Source: a virus
IMG/VR virus record: IMGVR_UViG_3300045970_000884
Coordinates: 1 to 56,763 of that record
Strand: one strand, 5' to 3'
DNA: 56,763 nt
The notes beneath the pieces were generated by a model, which had not been told where the DNA came from, did no database searches, and worked only from the letters and a program-made list of their open reading frames with translations. Positions 7,237-15,900 of the stretch are shown here, one piece after another. Position 1 is the stretch's first letter, and every line of letters starts with the position of its first letter. Made by a program: the position numbers and the translations under genes.

Positions 7237-7875
7237 TTAGCCCTCGAGAGTCTTGTCAGTGACGAGGGCCGCAACCGGCACGAGGTGCGGGGACCTCATC
7301 ACCTCGGCGGGAGTGGTGACCACCCGAGGCGCGTCGGAGAACTTCCTCCGAGCGTAGGCATTGGCGACGAGAGCGGAACAGATGAGAGCATCTGCCTCTT
7401 CCGGCTTTCGCCCCTTCCGCTTCCCACGGAAGGGGTTCAGGGTGTTGGCAAGCGCCGTCATGCTGAAGGGCTTCCCCTTCTGCGACTCGACGTAGGCGAT
7501 GGCCTCACGCCGCTCCTTCGGGGTGACGTTCGGGCGCATCGCCACGATCTGCTGCTTCTTGGCGACCGATGCCAGGGAGACCGCCTTGGTGGTCTCTCCC
7601 ATCCGAGCCTCCACCACCTGCCCGTCCCCAACGTACATGGCGGCATGGCCGAAGTCGGTCCCCTGCACGGCCTTCGAGATGGGCTTGTAGAAGTACTTCC
7701 CGAAGGTGCTCTGCATCTTCTCGCGGATGGGGGCCGTGAAGAGGATGTCTCCCGGCTTGAGGCTCTTCTTCAGCCTCTGGACGTTGGCAACGGCGCGCTG
7801 CTTGGCTGCCTCGACCTTCTCGGTCTCAGCGATCTTCTCCAGCTCATCGGCGAAGGAGGAAAGCCAAGCGCGCAT
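7237..7875 (-). CDS. Permuted papain-like peptidase/amidase (YiiX/NlpC-P60 type)
   Basis: A 212-residue protein with the circularly permuted NlpC/P60 fold signature: GDILF at 42-46, a catalytic His in FGHAAMYVGDG (H77), a conserved E89 in VVEAR, and the nucleophile Cys in ALICSALVANAYA (C166). Enzymes of this group cleave amide or thioester bonds. In a late phage gene it may act on cell wall or lipid at infection or lysis, which is an inference. Residues 8-16 (FADELEKIA) match a motif repeated in two other late proteins. The gene converges on the plus-strand island. Confidence 0.75.
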   Translation of the reverse strand: MRAWLSSFADELEKIAETEKVEAAKQRAVANVQRLKKSLKPGDILFTAPIREKMQSTFGKYFYKPISKAVQGTDFGHAAMYVGDGQVVEARMGETTKAVSLASVAKKQQIVAMRPNVTPKERREAIAYVESQKGKPFSMTALANTLNPFRGKRKGRKPEEADALICSALVANAYARRKFSDAPRVVTTPAEVMRSPHLVPVAALVTDKTLEG

Positions 7876-7878
7876 GGG

Positions 7879-8343
7879 TCATGTCCCGCCGAGCGAGTAG
7901 TGCAGCTTCTCGCAGGCGACCTTCACGAGGTCCCTGTAGAAGTGCTTCTCGCCCAGGCCCTTCACCTGAACGAACCAGGCGCCCATGGTGTCACGGTCGT
8001 TGTGGAAGCCGACCTTGTCGACCCCGAACTCCGCCACCATGATCGACTTCAGCTTCAGCTCAAAGCCCGTCTTGAAGGGAGGCAGCGGCTTCTCGTCCCT
8101 CTTCGCCTGGTTGTACCCGGGCGGCCAGAAGTGGAGGATGACGTCGCCGTCCCTCTTGGCGAACTGCGCTTCGTAGCAGCCGGGGCTCCGCACCGGGGTG
8201 AAGCGAACGGGCTCGAACGGCATCGCGCCCTTGTCCGCTTCCTTGGTGATGATGGGGAGACCCGCCAGCCTCTCGGCGTCGAGATCCTTCGAGTCCTTGG
8301 ACCCGGTCTTCCCTGTCGCTTCGTTACGTTCCACCCAGCCCAT
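7879..8343 (-). CDS. Late protein, unknown function
   Basis: A 154-residue protein with mixed alpha and beta character and no recognised domain. The N-terminal 45 residues are charged and probably flexible. ATG 8343 has a good AGGAGG ribosome site seven to ten bases upstream. The gene is packed between an unknown 285-residue late protein and the papain-like peptidase, so it probably belongs to the same late operon and may be a virion or assembly protein. Confidence 0.6.
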   Translation of the reverse strand: MGWVERNEATGKTGSKDSKDLDAERLAGLPIITKEADKGAMPFEPVRFTPVRSPGCYEAQFAKRDGDVILHFWPPGYNQAKRDEKPLPPFKTGFELKLKSIMVAEFGVDKVGFHNDRDTMGAWFVQVKGLGEKHFYRDLVKVACEKLHYSLGGT

Positions 8344-8351
8344 GTCGCCTC

Positions 8352-9209
8352 CTAGTTCTTGAGGTCTGACTTCTTGTCTTCCATGCCCGAGCCAGAGAAG
8401 TTACCTGCCGGGGCCAGCTTGAGCAAGGACGGAGGCGTGATCTGCGGGTGCTCCATGCGCCACTGCTCGAACTGCTTGAGGGTGTCCTTCAGCGCCATGT
8501 CGGAGGTGGCGAGGGCGTTGTGTGCCTCGATGACCACCTTGCCCAGCAGGTTGATGCTCTTCACCTTGTCGATGGGGACGCCCGGCTTCTCCCTCACCTC
8601 GAGGAGCGCCTCGTGAGCGATGCGCTGCACGTCCTCGATCATCTTCTTCGAGTCGATCTGCTGGTCGAGTCGGAGGTGGTAGAAGGACAGCTTCGGCGGC
8701 GCCGTGAGCAGGCTCATGTATCTCTCGTAGTAGGAGGTGCGGCTGAAGAGGAAGCGCCCCCACTCGTCGAAGGTCATGGACGGCACGTTCCAGAAGTAGT
8801 GCCGGTACATCGAGAGGCCCTCTTCCGTCAGGTGCCAGTTCTGCTTGGCGTTCACCAGCTTGCAGGTGAGCTTGAGGTCGAGACGGGAGAGCAGCAGCTG
8901 CTCCGCCACCAGCCGCTGGTCAGGGAAGCTGAGCAGGTCGAGCGCCTGGTTGAGCGCGTCGTTGGGGTGGAACATCTCGTAGACCTGCTGCTCGCGCAGG
9001 TACCGCACGCTGGGCCGGTGCGTGCGGTCGGCCGGGTTGAACCCCGCCGGCGCGGCGGGGATCTCGGCCTTCATGATGGGCAGCAGCGTGGGGTCTGCTG
9101 AGAGGAAGCCCCACTCCTCCAGCCGCCTCTGGATCATGGCGTCTGGGATGGTGCGGTCCTGGATGATGAGATACCGCAGGAAGTTGGCGGCTGGATGCTT
9201 AGAGGGCAT
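8352..9209 (-). CDS. Late protein, unknown; start rebuilt by HNH insertion
   Basis: A 285-residue protein, mostly helical and with no domain I recognise. It begins MPSKHPAANF. Its first codons overlap the end of the HNH endonuclease gene. A second, differently coded MPSKHP start lies upstream of that endonuclease at 9658, which indicates that the endonuclease inserted at the 5' end of this gene and supplied a new start. The present start has only a weak GGAAGG ribosome site very close to the ATG. Co-transcription with the 722-residue virion protein is likely. Confidence 0.65.
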   Translation of the reverse strand: MPSKHPAANFLRYLIIQDRTIPDAMIQRRLEEWGFLSADPTLLPIMKAEIPAAPAGFNPADRTHRPSVRYLREQQVYEMFHPNDALNQALDLLSFPDQRLVAEQLLLSRLDLKLTCKLVNAKQNWHLTEEGLSMYRHYFWNVPSMTFDEWGRFLFSRTSYYERYMSLLTAPPKLSFYHLRLDQQIDSKKMIEDVQRIAHEALLEVREKPGVPIDKVKSINLLGKVVIEAHNALATSDMALKDTLKQFEQWRMEHPQITPPSLLKLAPAGNFSGSGMEDKKSDLKN

Positions 9210-9633
9210 GGGCCTTCCGAAGGTAGAGTGCTGCCTTCCAGAGCAACTTCGGGCTGTCCTTCATCGCCCCGATGACCCTGTTGCAGCGGTTGCAGAGAAG
9301 ACCGCGGACCTTGCCAGTCTTGTGGTCGTGGTCGACCGCCAGGTTCTTCCAACCCTTCACCTGCTTACCACGACAGATCGCGCAGCGGTTCTTCTGCTTC
9401 TTCTTGAGCGCCTCGTACGCTTCCTTCGTGAGGCCGAAGCGATACCCCACCATGTAGACGCGACGAGCCGCCCGGTTCTTCTTGTTGTACTCCTTCTGGT
9501 AGGCCAGCTTCTGCTTCCGCGTCTTCTTGTAGTGGGCTCGCTGCTGCGCCTGGGTGCGTCGCTTGTTCCGACGCACCCATCGCTTGGTGTACTGCCGAGC
9601 GTTCTCTCTGGCTTCAGCGGTGACGGCGCCCAT
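9199..9633 (-). CDS. HNH homing endonuclease (endonuclease VII-like)
   Basis: A 144-residue free-standing endonuclease. A very basic N-terminal half, rich in Arg, Lys and Gln, should bind DNA. The C-terminal half carries the endonuclease VII-like zinc/HNH core: CAIC near residue 95, the catalytic block VDHDHKTG near 112-119, and CNRC near 126-129. Such genes cut alleles that lack them and spread by repair. The start has no visible ribosome site, consistent with weak expression. It separates the 722-residue protein gene from the 285-residue gene and is flanked by duplicated, recoded starts of the latter. Confidence 0.85.
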   Translation of the reverse strand: MGAVTAEARENARQYTKRWVRRNKRRTQAQQRAHYKKTRKQKLAYQKEYNKKNRAARRVYMVGYRFGLTKEAYEALKKKQKNRCAICRGKQVKGWKNLAVDHDHKTGKVRGLLCNRCNRVIGAMKDSPKLLWKAALYLRKAHAL

Positions 9634-9640
9634 AGTGCAC

Positions 9641-9658
9641 GGGGTGCTTCGATGGCAT
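9641..9658 (-). pseudogene. Relict six-codon start of the 285-residue gene
   Basis: ATG at 9658 opens six codons for MPSKHP, followed by unrelated sequence leading into the HNH gene. The same six residues start the functional gene at 9209, but with four of the five codons after ATG changed at the third base. It lies seven bases after the stop of the 722-residue gene, the place expected for the original start. This looks like the pre-insertion 5' end. The match is short, so chance is not fully excluded. Confidence 0.6.
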
Positions 9659-9664
9659 GTGTCC

Positions 9665-11833
9665 TCAGTCCTCTCGGGGGCCCGTCTCCGCCACGCTCTT
9701 CAGGCCGGAGATGACGTTCTCGATGTTCTTGATGCTGCGCTCCATCGGCCCTTCGGGCAGCTCGTTCATGCCGAGGTAGGAGAAGAGTAGCATCTCGGAG
9801 AGCTTCTCGCTGGTCTGCGCCAGCTCCGGGATGTAGTCGATGAAGGTCGACAGGTTCTCCGGGTTGATGAAGTTCAGGGCCAGCACGTTGTTGACCGAGC
9901 TCTGGTCCTGAAGCTCCGCCGCCTCCTTGATGAGGTCGACCCGAAGGTTCGGGATGTCGGCCATCAGCGCGGCCGCGGTCTTGGTGGCGCCCTGGTACCG
10001 CTCGCCGAGGGTGGTGATGGTCTTCAGCCCTGCCATCTTCACAGAGCCAGTACGACGTGCTTCCGCGACCTTCTTCTTCGCGACGAGGCCATCAACTCCA
10101 AGAAGACCAAGCATGCATTCAGCATCAACCGGGGAAAGATCATGGCGGAACTCCGTGGCCAGCTTGTCGAGGCCGCAGCCGCCCACCAGCTGGAAGGCGC
10201 CGTTGTAGAAGAGGGTAGCAGAGGTCTTCTCCTTCTTGGCCGCCTCGCCCACGTTCACCTGCACGGTGGGCTTCTCCTTCTTCTCGGCCGGCTTGCCCTC
10301 CTTCTTCTCGGGCTTCTTCTCGCCACCCGGCTTCTTCTCCCCGGGCTTGCCGGCAGCCGGCTTCTTGGCCGGAGGCTTGGGAGCGCCGTCGCTCTGGCCA
10401 CCCTGGCCCTCCTGCATCGCCGGGTCCTCGCCCATGTCCTGGCCACCGCCCTGGAGCTGGGTCTGGTTGTTCAGGCGCATGAAGTTCCAGGTCTTCGGGA
10501 AGGCGTACTCCACATCGCTGATGCGCTGCGGTTGGGAGAGGCCGTCCGTGAAGGAGATCTGGAGGTGCTGGCCCATCATGTCGAGGGCGACCAGCGTCGG
10601 GGAGCCGTCGGGGCCGGACATGGCCGAGCGGATGGTGATGGGCTGGGTGCAGATGGCGTTGCCACCCTGCGTGGTGAAGAGAACGCCCTCACCCACCGGC
10701 TTGGACTCGCCCGGCAGGTTGGTGCTCTTGCCCACCATGTCGCCCACGATGGAGTCCTGGAGCGCGTAGGCGGAGCCGTTGGTGAAGAGGGCCAGCGGCT
10801 GCTTGGTGAAGTTGCCGTCCCAGGCGAGGGTGAAGGGGAAGACCCAGCCCATGAGCTGGTTCTCCATGGTGTCCATGACCTTGTACTCGCCGAAGGACTC
10901 GACGGGCTTCGCCACCTGCTCGAAGGCTTCCTCGAGCTCGATGGGCTCCGCCGTCATGGTCGCCGTCTGCCCAGGCACCATGGCCTGCGCGGCATCTGGG
11001 CCGATGGCCTCGGCGGCCTCCTCGCCCGGCACGGCTTCGCCGCGCAGGGTGACGGGATTCACCGCCCCGACGTTGGCGTGCTTCACCAGGAACTCCCCAC
11101 CGGGGAGCTTCTGGAGGGTGACCACCGTCGGCTGGATCTGCTCGGCGATGTAGGCGAAGCGGTCGTTGGCGGAGGCGCGCTTGGTCTTGTCGAAGATCTC
11201 GACCAGGTCCCCAACCACGCCGGAACGCTTGAAGCCGGAACGGATGGTGGCGTCGGTGGCGACCTTCTCGATGAAGGCTGTGGCATCCCGCTCGGAGATG
11301 GTGGGGGCGATGGCGTGCAGCAGGCTTCGCGCCGACGCCATCTTCGTCTCACCGCCCTGGCCCATGCTGGAGCGCTGCGGGGGCATGAGCGGCTCGATGA
11401 GGCTGGGATCGCGGGGCACCGTCGCCGAGAGGTCGAAGGTCGAGGGATTGAAGAGGGTCTCGCGGACCCGCTCCTCGGTCAGCGGGAAGACGCTGTCGCC
11501 GTCGAGGAAGACCGAGAAGGGCTTCACCTGGCGCTCGATCCCGATGACCGGGATGCGGAGGTGTGGGATGCCCATGTCGCCGTGCTCGATGTCAGGGCGC
11601 TCGGTGCGGCTCGACACGTCAGCGTATCCGAAGGCGAAGCCGCGCGTAGGATCGGCGCGGTCGAGGTTCACGTTCAGGTCGTAGTCGGAGAGGTACGGGA
11701 GCTGCTTGAAGAGCTCGCTCGTCAACTCCTGCGGCCAGTTCTCCGCGGACTCCGAGAGGCGTGCGGCGAAGGCCGACGTCTTCTCGTGGCCCTCTTCCTT
11801 CTTCTCCGGGGTCTGGTCGAGATACAGGTCCAT
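9665..11833 (-). CDS. Large virion structural protein, unknown
   Basis: A 722-residue protein with no named domain I can recognise. The N-terminal third contains mixed folded sequence with LDGDSVFPLT-type beta segments. The middle holds a long low-complexity linker rich in Gly, Pro, Lys and Glu (about residues 460-530), and the C-terminal part is helical. HEKTS at 16-20 and several later KTA/KVA motifs match other late proteins. It lies directly downstream of the spike gene, so a baseplate, tail or internal virion role is plausible but not shown. Confidence 0.6.
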   Translation of the reverse strand: MDLYLDQTPEKKEEGHEKTSAFAARLSESAENWPQELTSELFKQLPYLSDYDLNVNLDRADPTRGFAFGYADVSSRTERPDIEHGDMGIPHLRIPVIGIERQVKPFSVFLDGDSVFPLTEERVRETLFNPSTFDLSATVPRDPSLIEPLMPPQRSSMGQGGETKMASARSLLHAIAPTISERDATAFIEKVATDATIRSGFKRSGVVGDLVEIFDKTKRASANDRFAYIAEQIQPTVVTLQKLPGGEFLVKHANVGAVNPVTLRGEAVPGEEAAEAIGPDAAQAMVPGQTATMTAEPIELEEAFEQVAKPVESFGEYKVMDTMENQLMGWVFPFTLAWDGNFTKQPLALFTNGSAYALQDSIVGDMVGKSTNLPGESKPVGEGVLFTTQGGNAICTQPITIRSAMSGPDGSPTLVALDMMGQHLQISFTDGLSQPQRISDVEYAFPKTWNFMRLNNQTQLQGGGQDMGEDPAMQEGQGGQSDGAPKPPAKKPAAGKPGEKKPGGEKKPEKKEGKPAEKKEKPTVQVNVGEAAKKEKTSATLFYNGAFQLVGGCGLDKLATEFRHDLSPVDAECMLGLLGVDGLVAKKKVAEARRTGSVKMAGLKTITTLGERYQGATKTAAALMADIPNLRVDLIKEAAELQDQSSVNNVLALNFINPENLSTFIDYIPELAQTSEKLSEMLLFSYLGMNELPEGPMERSIKNIENVISGLKSVAETGPRED

Positions 11834-11844
11834 GTTGTCCTCTC

Positions 11845-12930
11845 CTACGATGCCTTCAGGTTCTTGGCTGCCTTGGCGGGCGGGGGCTCAGGCGGCGTGC
11901 CGGTGGTGATGCTACCGGGCGGATTCTGGATGTGCACATGCGTCGTGAGCCACTTGATGAGGTCCGAGGTCCCCAGCATCACCGGCTCTGGAGTACCGGC
12001 CCCTACAACGAGAGCCGGGCCGGGCCCAGACGTTGAGACCACCATCCCGCCGGCGGCCGCAACAGCCACAGCCCCGGTCTTGGAGATGATGTTCACGAGA
12101 CCGCCCGTCATCTCGGCGACCAGCGTGCCGACGAGAGACGCCTTCTGCTTGGCGGTGAGCGTGATGTTCTGAGCATCCACCTTCACATCTCCCGTCACCT
12201 TCCAGGTGATGGCGCCCTTGGATGTCAGGTCCAAGTCTCCGGACTTCTTCCCCGTGACCGTGAGATTGGCGACTGCGCCCTTCTCTCCTGACGCACGGAG
12301 AACCAGACTCAGGATAGTGGCATCGTCACCCTTGTGGGAACCGATTTGGACCGTGGCCACATGTTCGGCATCCGTGGCCTTCTCCTTGGCGTTGATGGTG
12401 AAGGTCGTCTGCTTGTCCCCGTAGGAGTTGTCCTCCGGGATGCCGACCGTCCACTTCAGCTCTCCGCCCAACGTCTGGAGGGAGTAGTTGGCACAGAGGT
12501 CCTTGATCATGTTGTTGATCGGGAGGAAGAGACGCTGGGCCAGAGGCGTGGCCCCGATCTCTACCACACCGCCGCGGCGCAGGAGGATGTGGTTCTCGTC
12601 TCGGGTACCGAGGTAGATGTCCCCCGGGTTGAGGTCGAGTCGTCGGTTGCGGTGGCTGCGGTCCTTCCCAGGCAGGGACGTCCAGCCCACCACGAAAGGC
12701 ATCCCACCATCCGACGGCTCCATGAGCCAGCAGAGGGACCCCACCTCGGGCATGCAGTAGACCCCCTCGCCGTTGTGGGGGTGCATGTAGGGGGATGACC
12801 AAGAGACCCAAGCCAGCGTCTTCTGCGTCAGCTCCGTCTGCACCACGAGGGTGTAGTTGGTAACGTTCACGTCGAGCACGCGCGCCCGCTGTACGGTGGC
12901 TGCATCGAGCTGCCGGCGGAAGAGTGACAT
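11845..12930 (-). CDS. Baseplate central spike (gp5/VgrG-like, OB-fold plus beta-helix)
   Basis: A 361-residue tail spike. The N-terminal 110 residues look like the gp5/gpV OB fold, ending in GDIYLGTRDENHILLRRGG, and a repetitive beta-strand region with many T, V and K (about 190-310) follows. The C-terminal segment contains LTTHVHIQNPPGS, similar to the H-rich tip region of gpV-type spikes. Such proteins form a trimeric needle at the tail tip that pierces the cell envelope. No lysozyme domain is visible. The ATG at 12930 directly follows the RNA polymerase stop at 12933. Confidence 0.75.
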   Translation of the reverse strand: MSLFRRQLDAATVQRARVLDVNVTNYTLVVQTELTQKTLAWVSWSSPYMHPHNGEGVYCMPEVGSLCWLMEPSDGGMPFVVGWTSLPGKDRSHRNRRLDLNPGDIYLGTRDENHILLRRGGVVEIGATPLAQRLFLPINNMIKDLCANYSLQTLGGELKWTVGIPEDNSYGDKQTTFTINAKEKATDAEHVATVQIGSHKGDDATILSLVLRASGEKGAVANLTVTGKKSGDLDLTSKGAITWKVTGDVKVDAQNITLTAKQKASLVGTLVAEMTGGLVNIISKTGAVAVAAAGGMVVSTSGPGPALVVGAGTPEPVMLGTSDLIKWLTTHVHIQNPPGSITTGTPPEPPPAKAAKNLKAS

Positions 12931-12932
12931 GG

Positions 12933-15900
12933 CTAGTACACGTGCGGCTTCTTGGACTTCAGGTCAGCGGGTGGCCTACCAAACTCCGCACCATACGCCA
13001 GCCCGGGGATGGGATGGCTCCCGTGAATGTTGGACTTCTGGGCCATGGCGGCCGCACCACGAACCGTCGAGTGGAGGTTCTGGTAGTTGAGCCTGGCCAT
13101 CCAGTCGGTGGTGATGTTGCGAGGGATCTCTCCGACGCCCTTGAGCACCGGCTCGTGGATGACGGGGGCTTCCTTCTCCCCCTTCGTCCTGTTGTGCTCC
13201 TCGACCACGGAGCGAGGAAGGATGTCCCCTGGCAGCCACTCCGAGTGGCCCGGGTCCTTCACCTTGGTCAGGTTGGTGATGTTGCGAACCGCCACCTCGA
13301 TGTTCCTGCGTCGCACCCCGAGCCCCTTGAACAGCCCATCGTGGAGTTCATCGGTCAGGTAGTTCTGCACGGCGTGGATGCTCTTCGTCGACTCGAGGAG
13401 CCGGTGCGGGTTGACGAACCCACCAGAGAGCTTGTCGCCCCTCTTCACCTGCGACCCCACCTTGATGTCCTCGTTGATGAGGTGCCGGGGGATGTAGTGC
13501 TTCGTCTCCACCGGCTGGTCGTTGTGGTAGCTGGTGACGATGATGTCGGCGCCGCCGGCTGGGTCCTTGCGGACCGCGCTGACCTTGCCGGTCGCCATCG
13601 ACACCGTGGCCTCATCCCGGATCCGCTTCGGCATCTCGAGGAGGTTGCGGAGACGGGTGATGGCGTCCATCGACTTGCCGGCCGCTGACCCGGCGACGCC
13701 GCCCGTGTGGAAGGCCCGCATCGAGAGCTGGGTCGACGGCTCTCCCATGGCCTGGCTGGCCAGGATGCCGATGTTGGTCCCGTTGCTGTGGAGAACTCCG
13801 GACTCATTCAGGCCGAAGCACTTCGCGCACATCCCATCTCCGTGAGCGCACTTCAACGCGCTGCGGACGGAGACCGTCTCGATCTTCGAGTTCTTGAGCC
13901 GAGAGAGCACGGCAGGCGTGAGAAGTTCTCCAGCCTTGATGTGGGTGCCGTCCTTCAGCTTGTAGGGAGCCGCCAAGTAGCGGTCGTGGATGTCCTCGTC
14001 GTTGACCTTCATGTGAACACCTTCCTTCGTCCCGCAGTCCGGAGAGACGATGAGGGTCGACATGGAGGCGTTGATGATGTCCTTGGTGATGGCGCCAGGG
14101 TCTGCTGTGCCGCGGCCCTTCTGGATCATGCCCTTGCGGGCGCCGTGCTGGTACATCCAGAAGTCCCCGATGTCGAGACCCTCTGCGAAGGAGCGCTTGA
14201 GCGGGTAGGGCACCACCTTGCCGGAGGAACTCTCCACCAGCATGGGGGCTGCGATCATCTGGCGAAGCTGGGAAGCATCACCTCGAGCACCGGAGAAGAC
14301 CATCTGGGCAAGGCGGTGGTCTCCCTGCGTCGGCCCGCCGTGTAGGAGTTTCTGGGCTTCCTCGATCTCTCCCGTGGCTCCCTGGTAGATGCGGATGACG
14401 TCGGCGTCGTGGGCCTCTCCCTTGCTCGACAGCTCATGCACCTTCTTCTCGGCCCTGCCGATGATGGCGTCACGCTGGGGGATGGTCTTCAGATCCTTGA
14501 GGCCGATGGAGAAGCCCAGCTTGTAGGACCACTCGTTGCCGAGGTTCTTCAGGGAGTCGACGGTGTTGGCGTAGTGGTCCCGGTGCTTGTTGGCGATCTC
14601 CGGGGCCATCTTCTTCAGCTCTCTCTTCGAGAACTCGAACTCGCTGTTGTGGAGGACCTTCGAGTTCTGGGAGTAGCCACGAGGGAGGCGCGACTCGAGG
14701 AGTAGCCGGCCCAGCGTGGTGGGCTCCTTCATGCCCTTCAGGTGGACGACGTCCGTGACATCTGCATGGCCTTCGTCCACGGCCTTGTTGAGTTCGGTCG
14801 TGTTGGCGAACGTCTTGCCTGTCTTCTTGCCCCACTTCGAGAGGAGGTGGAGCCCCAGCAGGGCCTCGTTGGCCGGCAGGTACATCGCCCCGTAGTTGGT
14901 GGGGCTGAAGAGGTTGTTGGAAGGGAAGAGCTTCTTCGCTTCCTCCACGGCCTCTCTGGACATGGGGATGGTGCCGGCCATCGTGTCTCCGTCGAAGTCG
15001 GCGTTGAAGCCACCGCAGACCAGCGGGTGGATCTGGATGGCCTTGCCCTCCACCAGCTTCGGCTTGAAGGCCATGACTCCGAACTTGTGCAGCACCGGAT
15101 CACGCTTCAAGAGCAGAGGACGATCCACCACGACCTTCTCCAGCGCGCGGAAGGCGATGGGGGTCATCTTCTTGATCTCGTCCTGCGCCGCCAGCGGGTG
15201 GAAGTTCCACTTCTGGAGCTGGGCCACGACGTAGGGCTTGTACATCTCCATCGCCGCGCCCTTGGGGAGACCGACCTCGTCGATGCCCAACTTCGGTTCA
15301 GGGACGATGGTCGAGCGGACAGAGAGGTTCTGCCGGCGCTTCACCAGCTTCGACTGGAAGTAGCCCTCCTTCGGCTGCTCCACTCCTGGCTTGCCGCCGA
15401 TGATGTCGAGGATGCCCTTCAGGGCTCGGTCGCCGCTCTGGTCCGTGTCGTAGACCTCTCGATGAGTGCCCACCGCCTGGAGCGCCTTCATGGCGTCCCA
15501 GAGCTGGGTGCGGAGCGGCTGCTTGTGCTTGTCGTCGAAGTGGGCCGAGTCGAAGTTGCGGAGGTGCTCGTTGATGAGGCTGATGTTCTTGTAGTGCCCG
15601 TTGAGCGGGGAGTAGTTCACGTCGCCCGAGGGGGTGGCCGAGGCCGGACGGAACTTCGGAGGCACCACCGGAACGTAGTGCATCATGTAGGCGTCGTGGG
15701 GCTTGAGGTCCAAGTCCTTCAGCGCGAGCAGGTACTTGAGCTTCTTGTTGGCCCGGTCCAGCTCGTCGGCGCGCAGCCCTGGCAGGGCTCTCTTCAAGGC
15801 GTCGACTTCCTTGTGGACGTCGACCTTCTTGAGGGCCGCCTCGACGGCTGCGCCACCGGTCAGCCCTCCGATCGAGTGCTTCCCCGCCATGACGTCCTCG

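Noticed and set aside
10142-12172. Long plus-strand frame opposite the 722-residue protein and spike genes
   Set aside because: The sequence is composition-driven (Leu, Gly, Arg and Ala) without recognisable motifs. The opposite-strand genes have clear structure.
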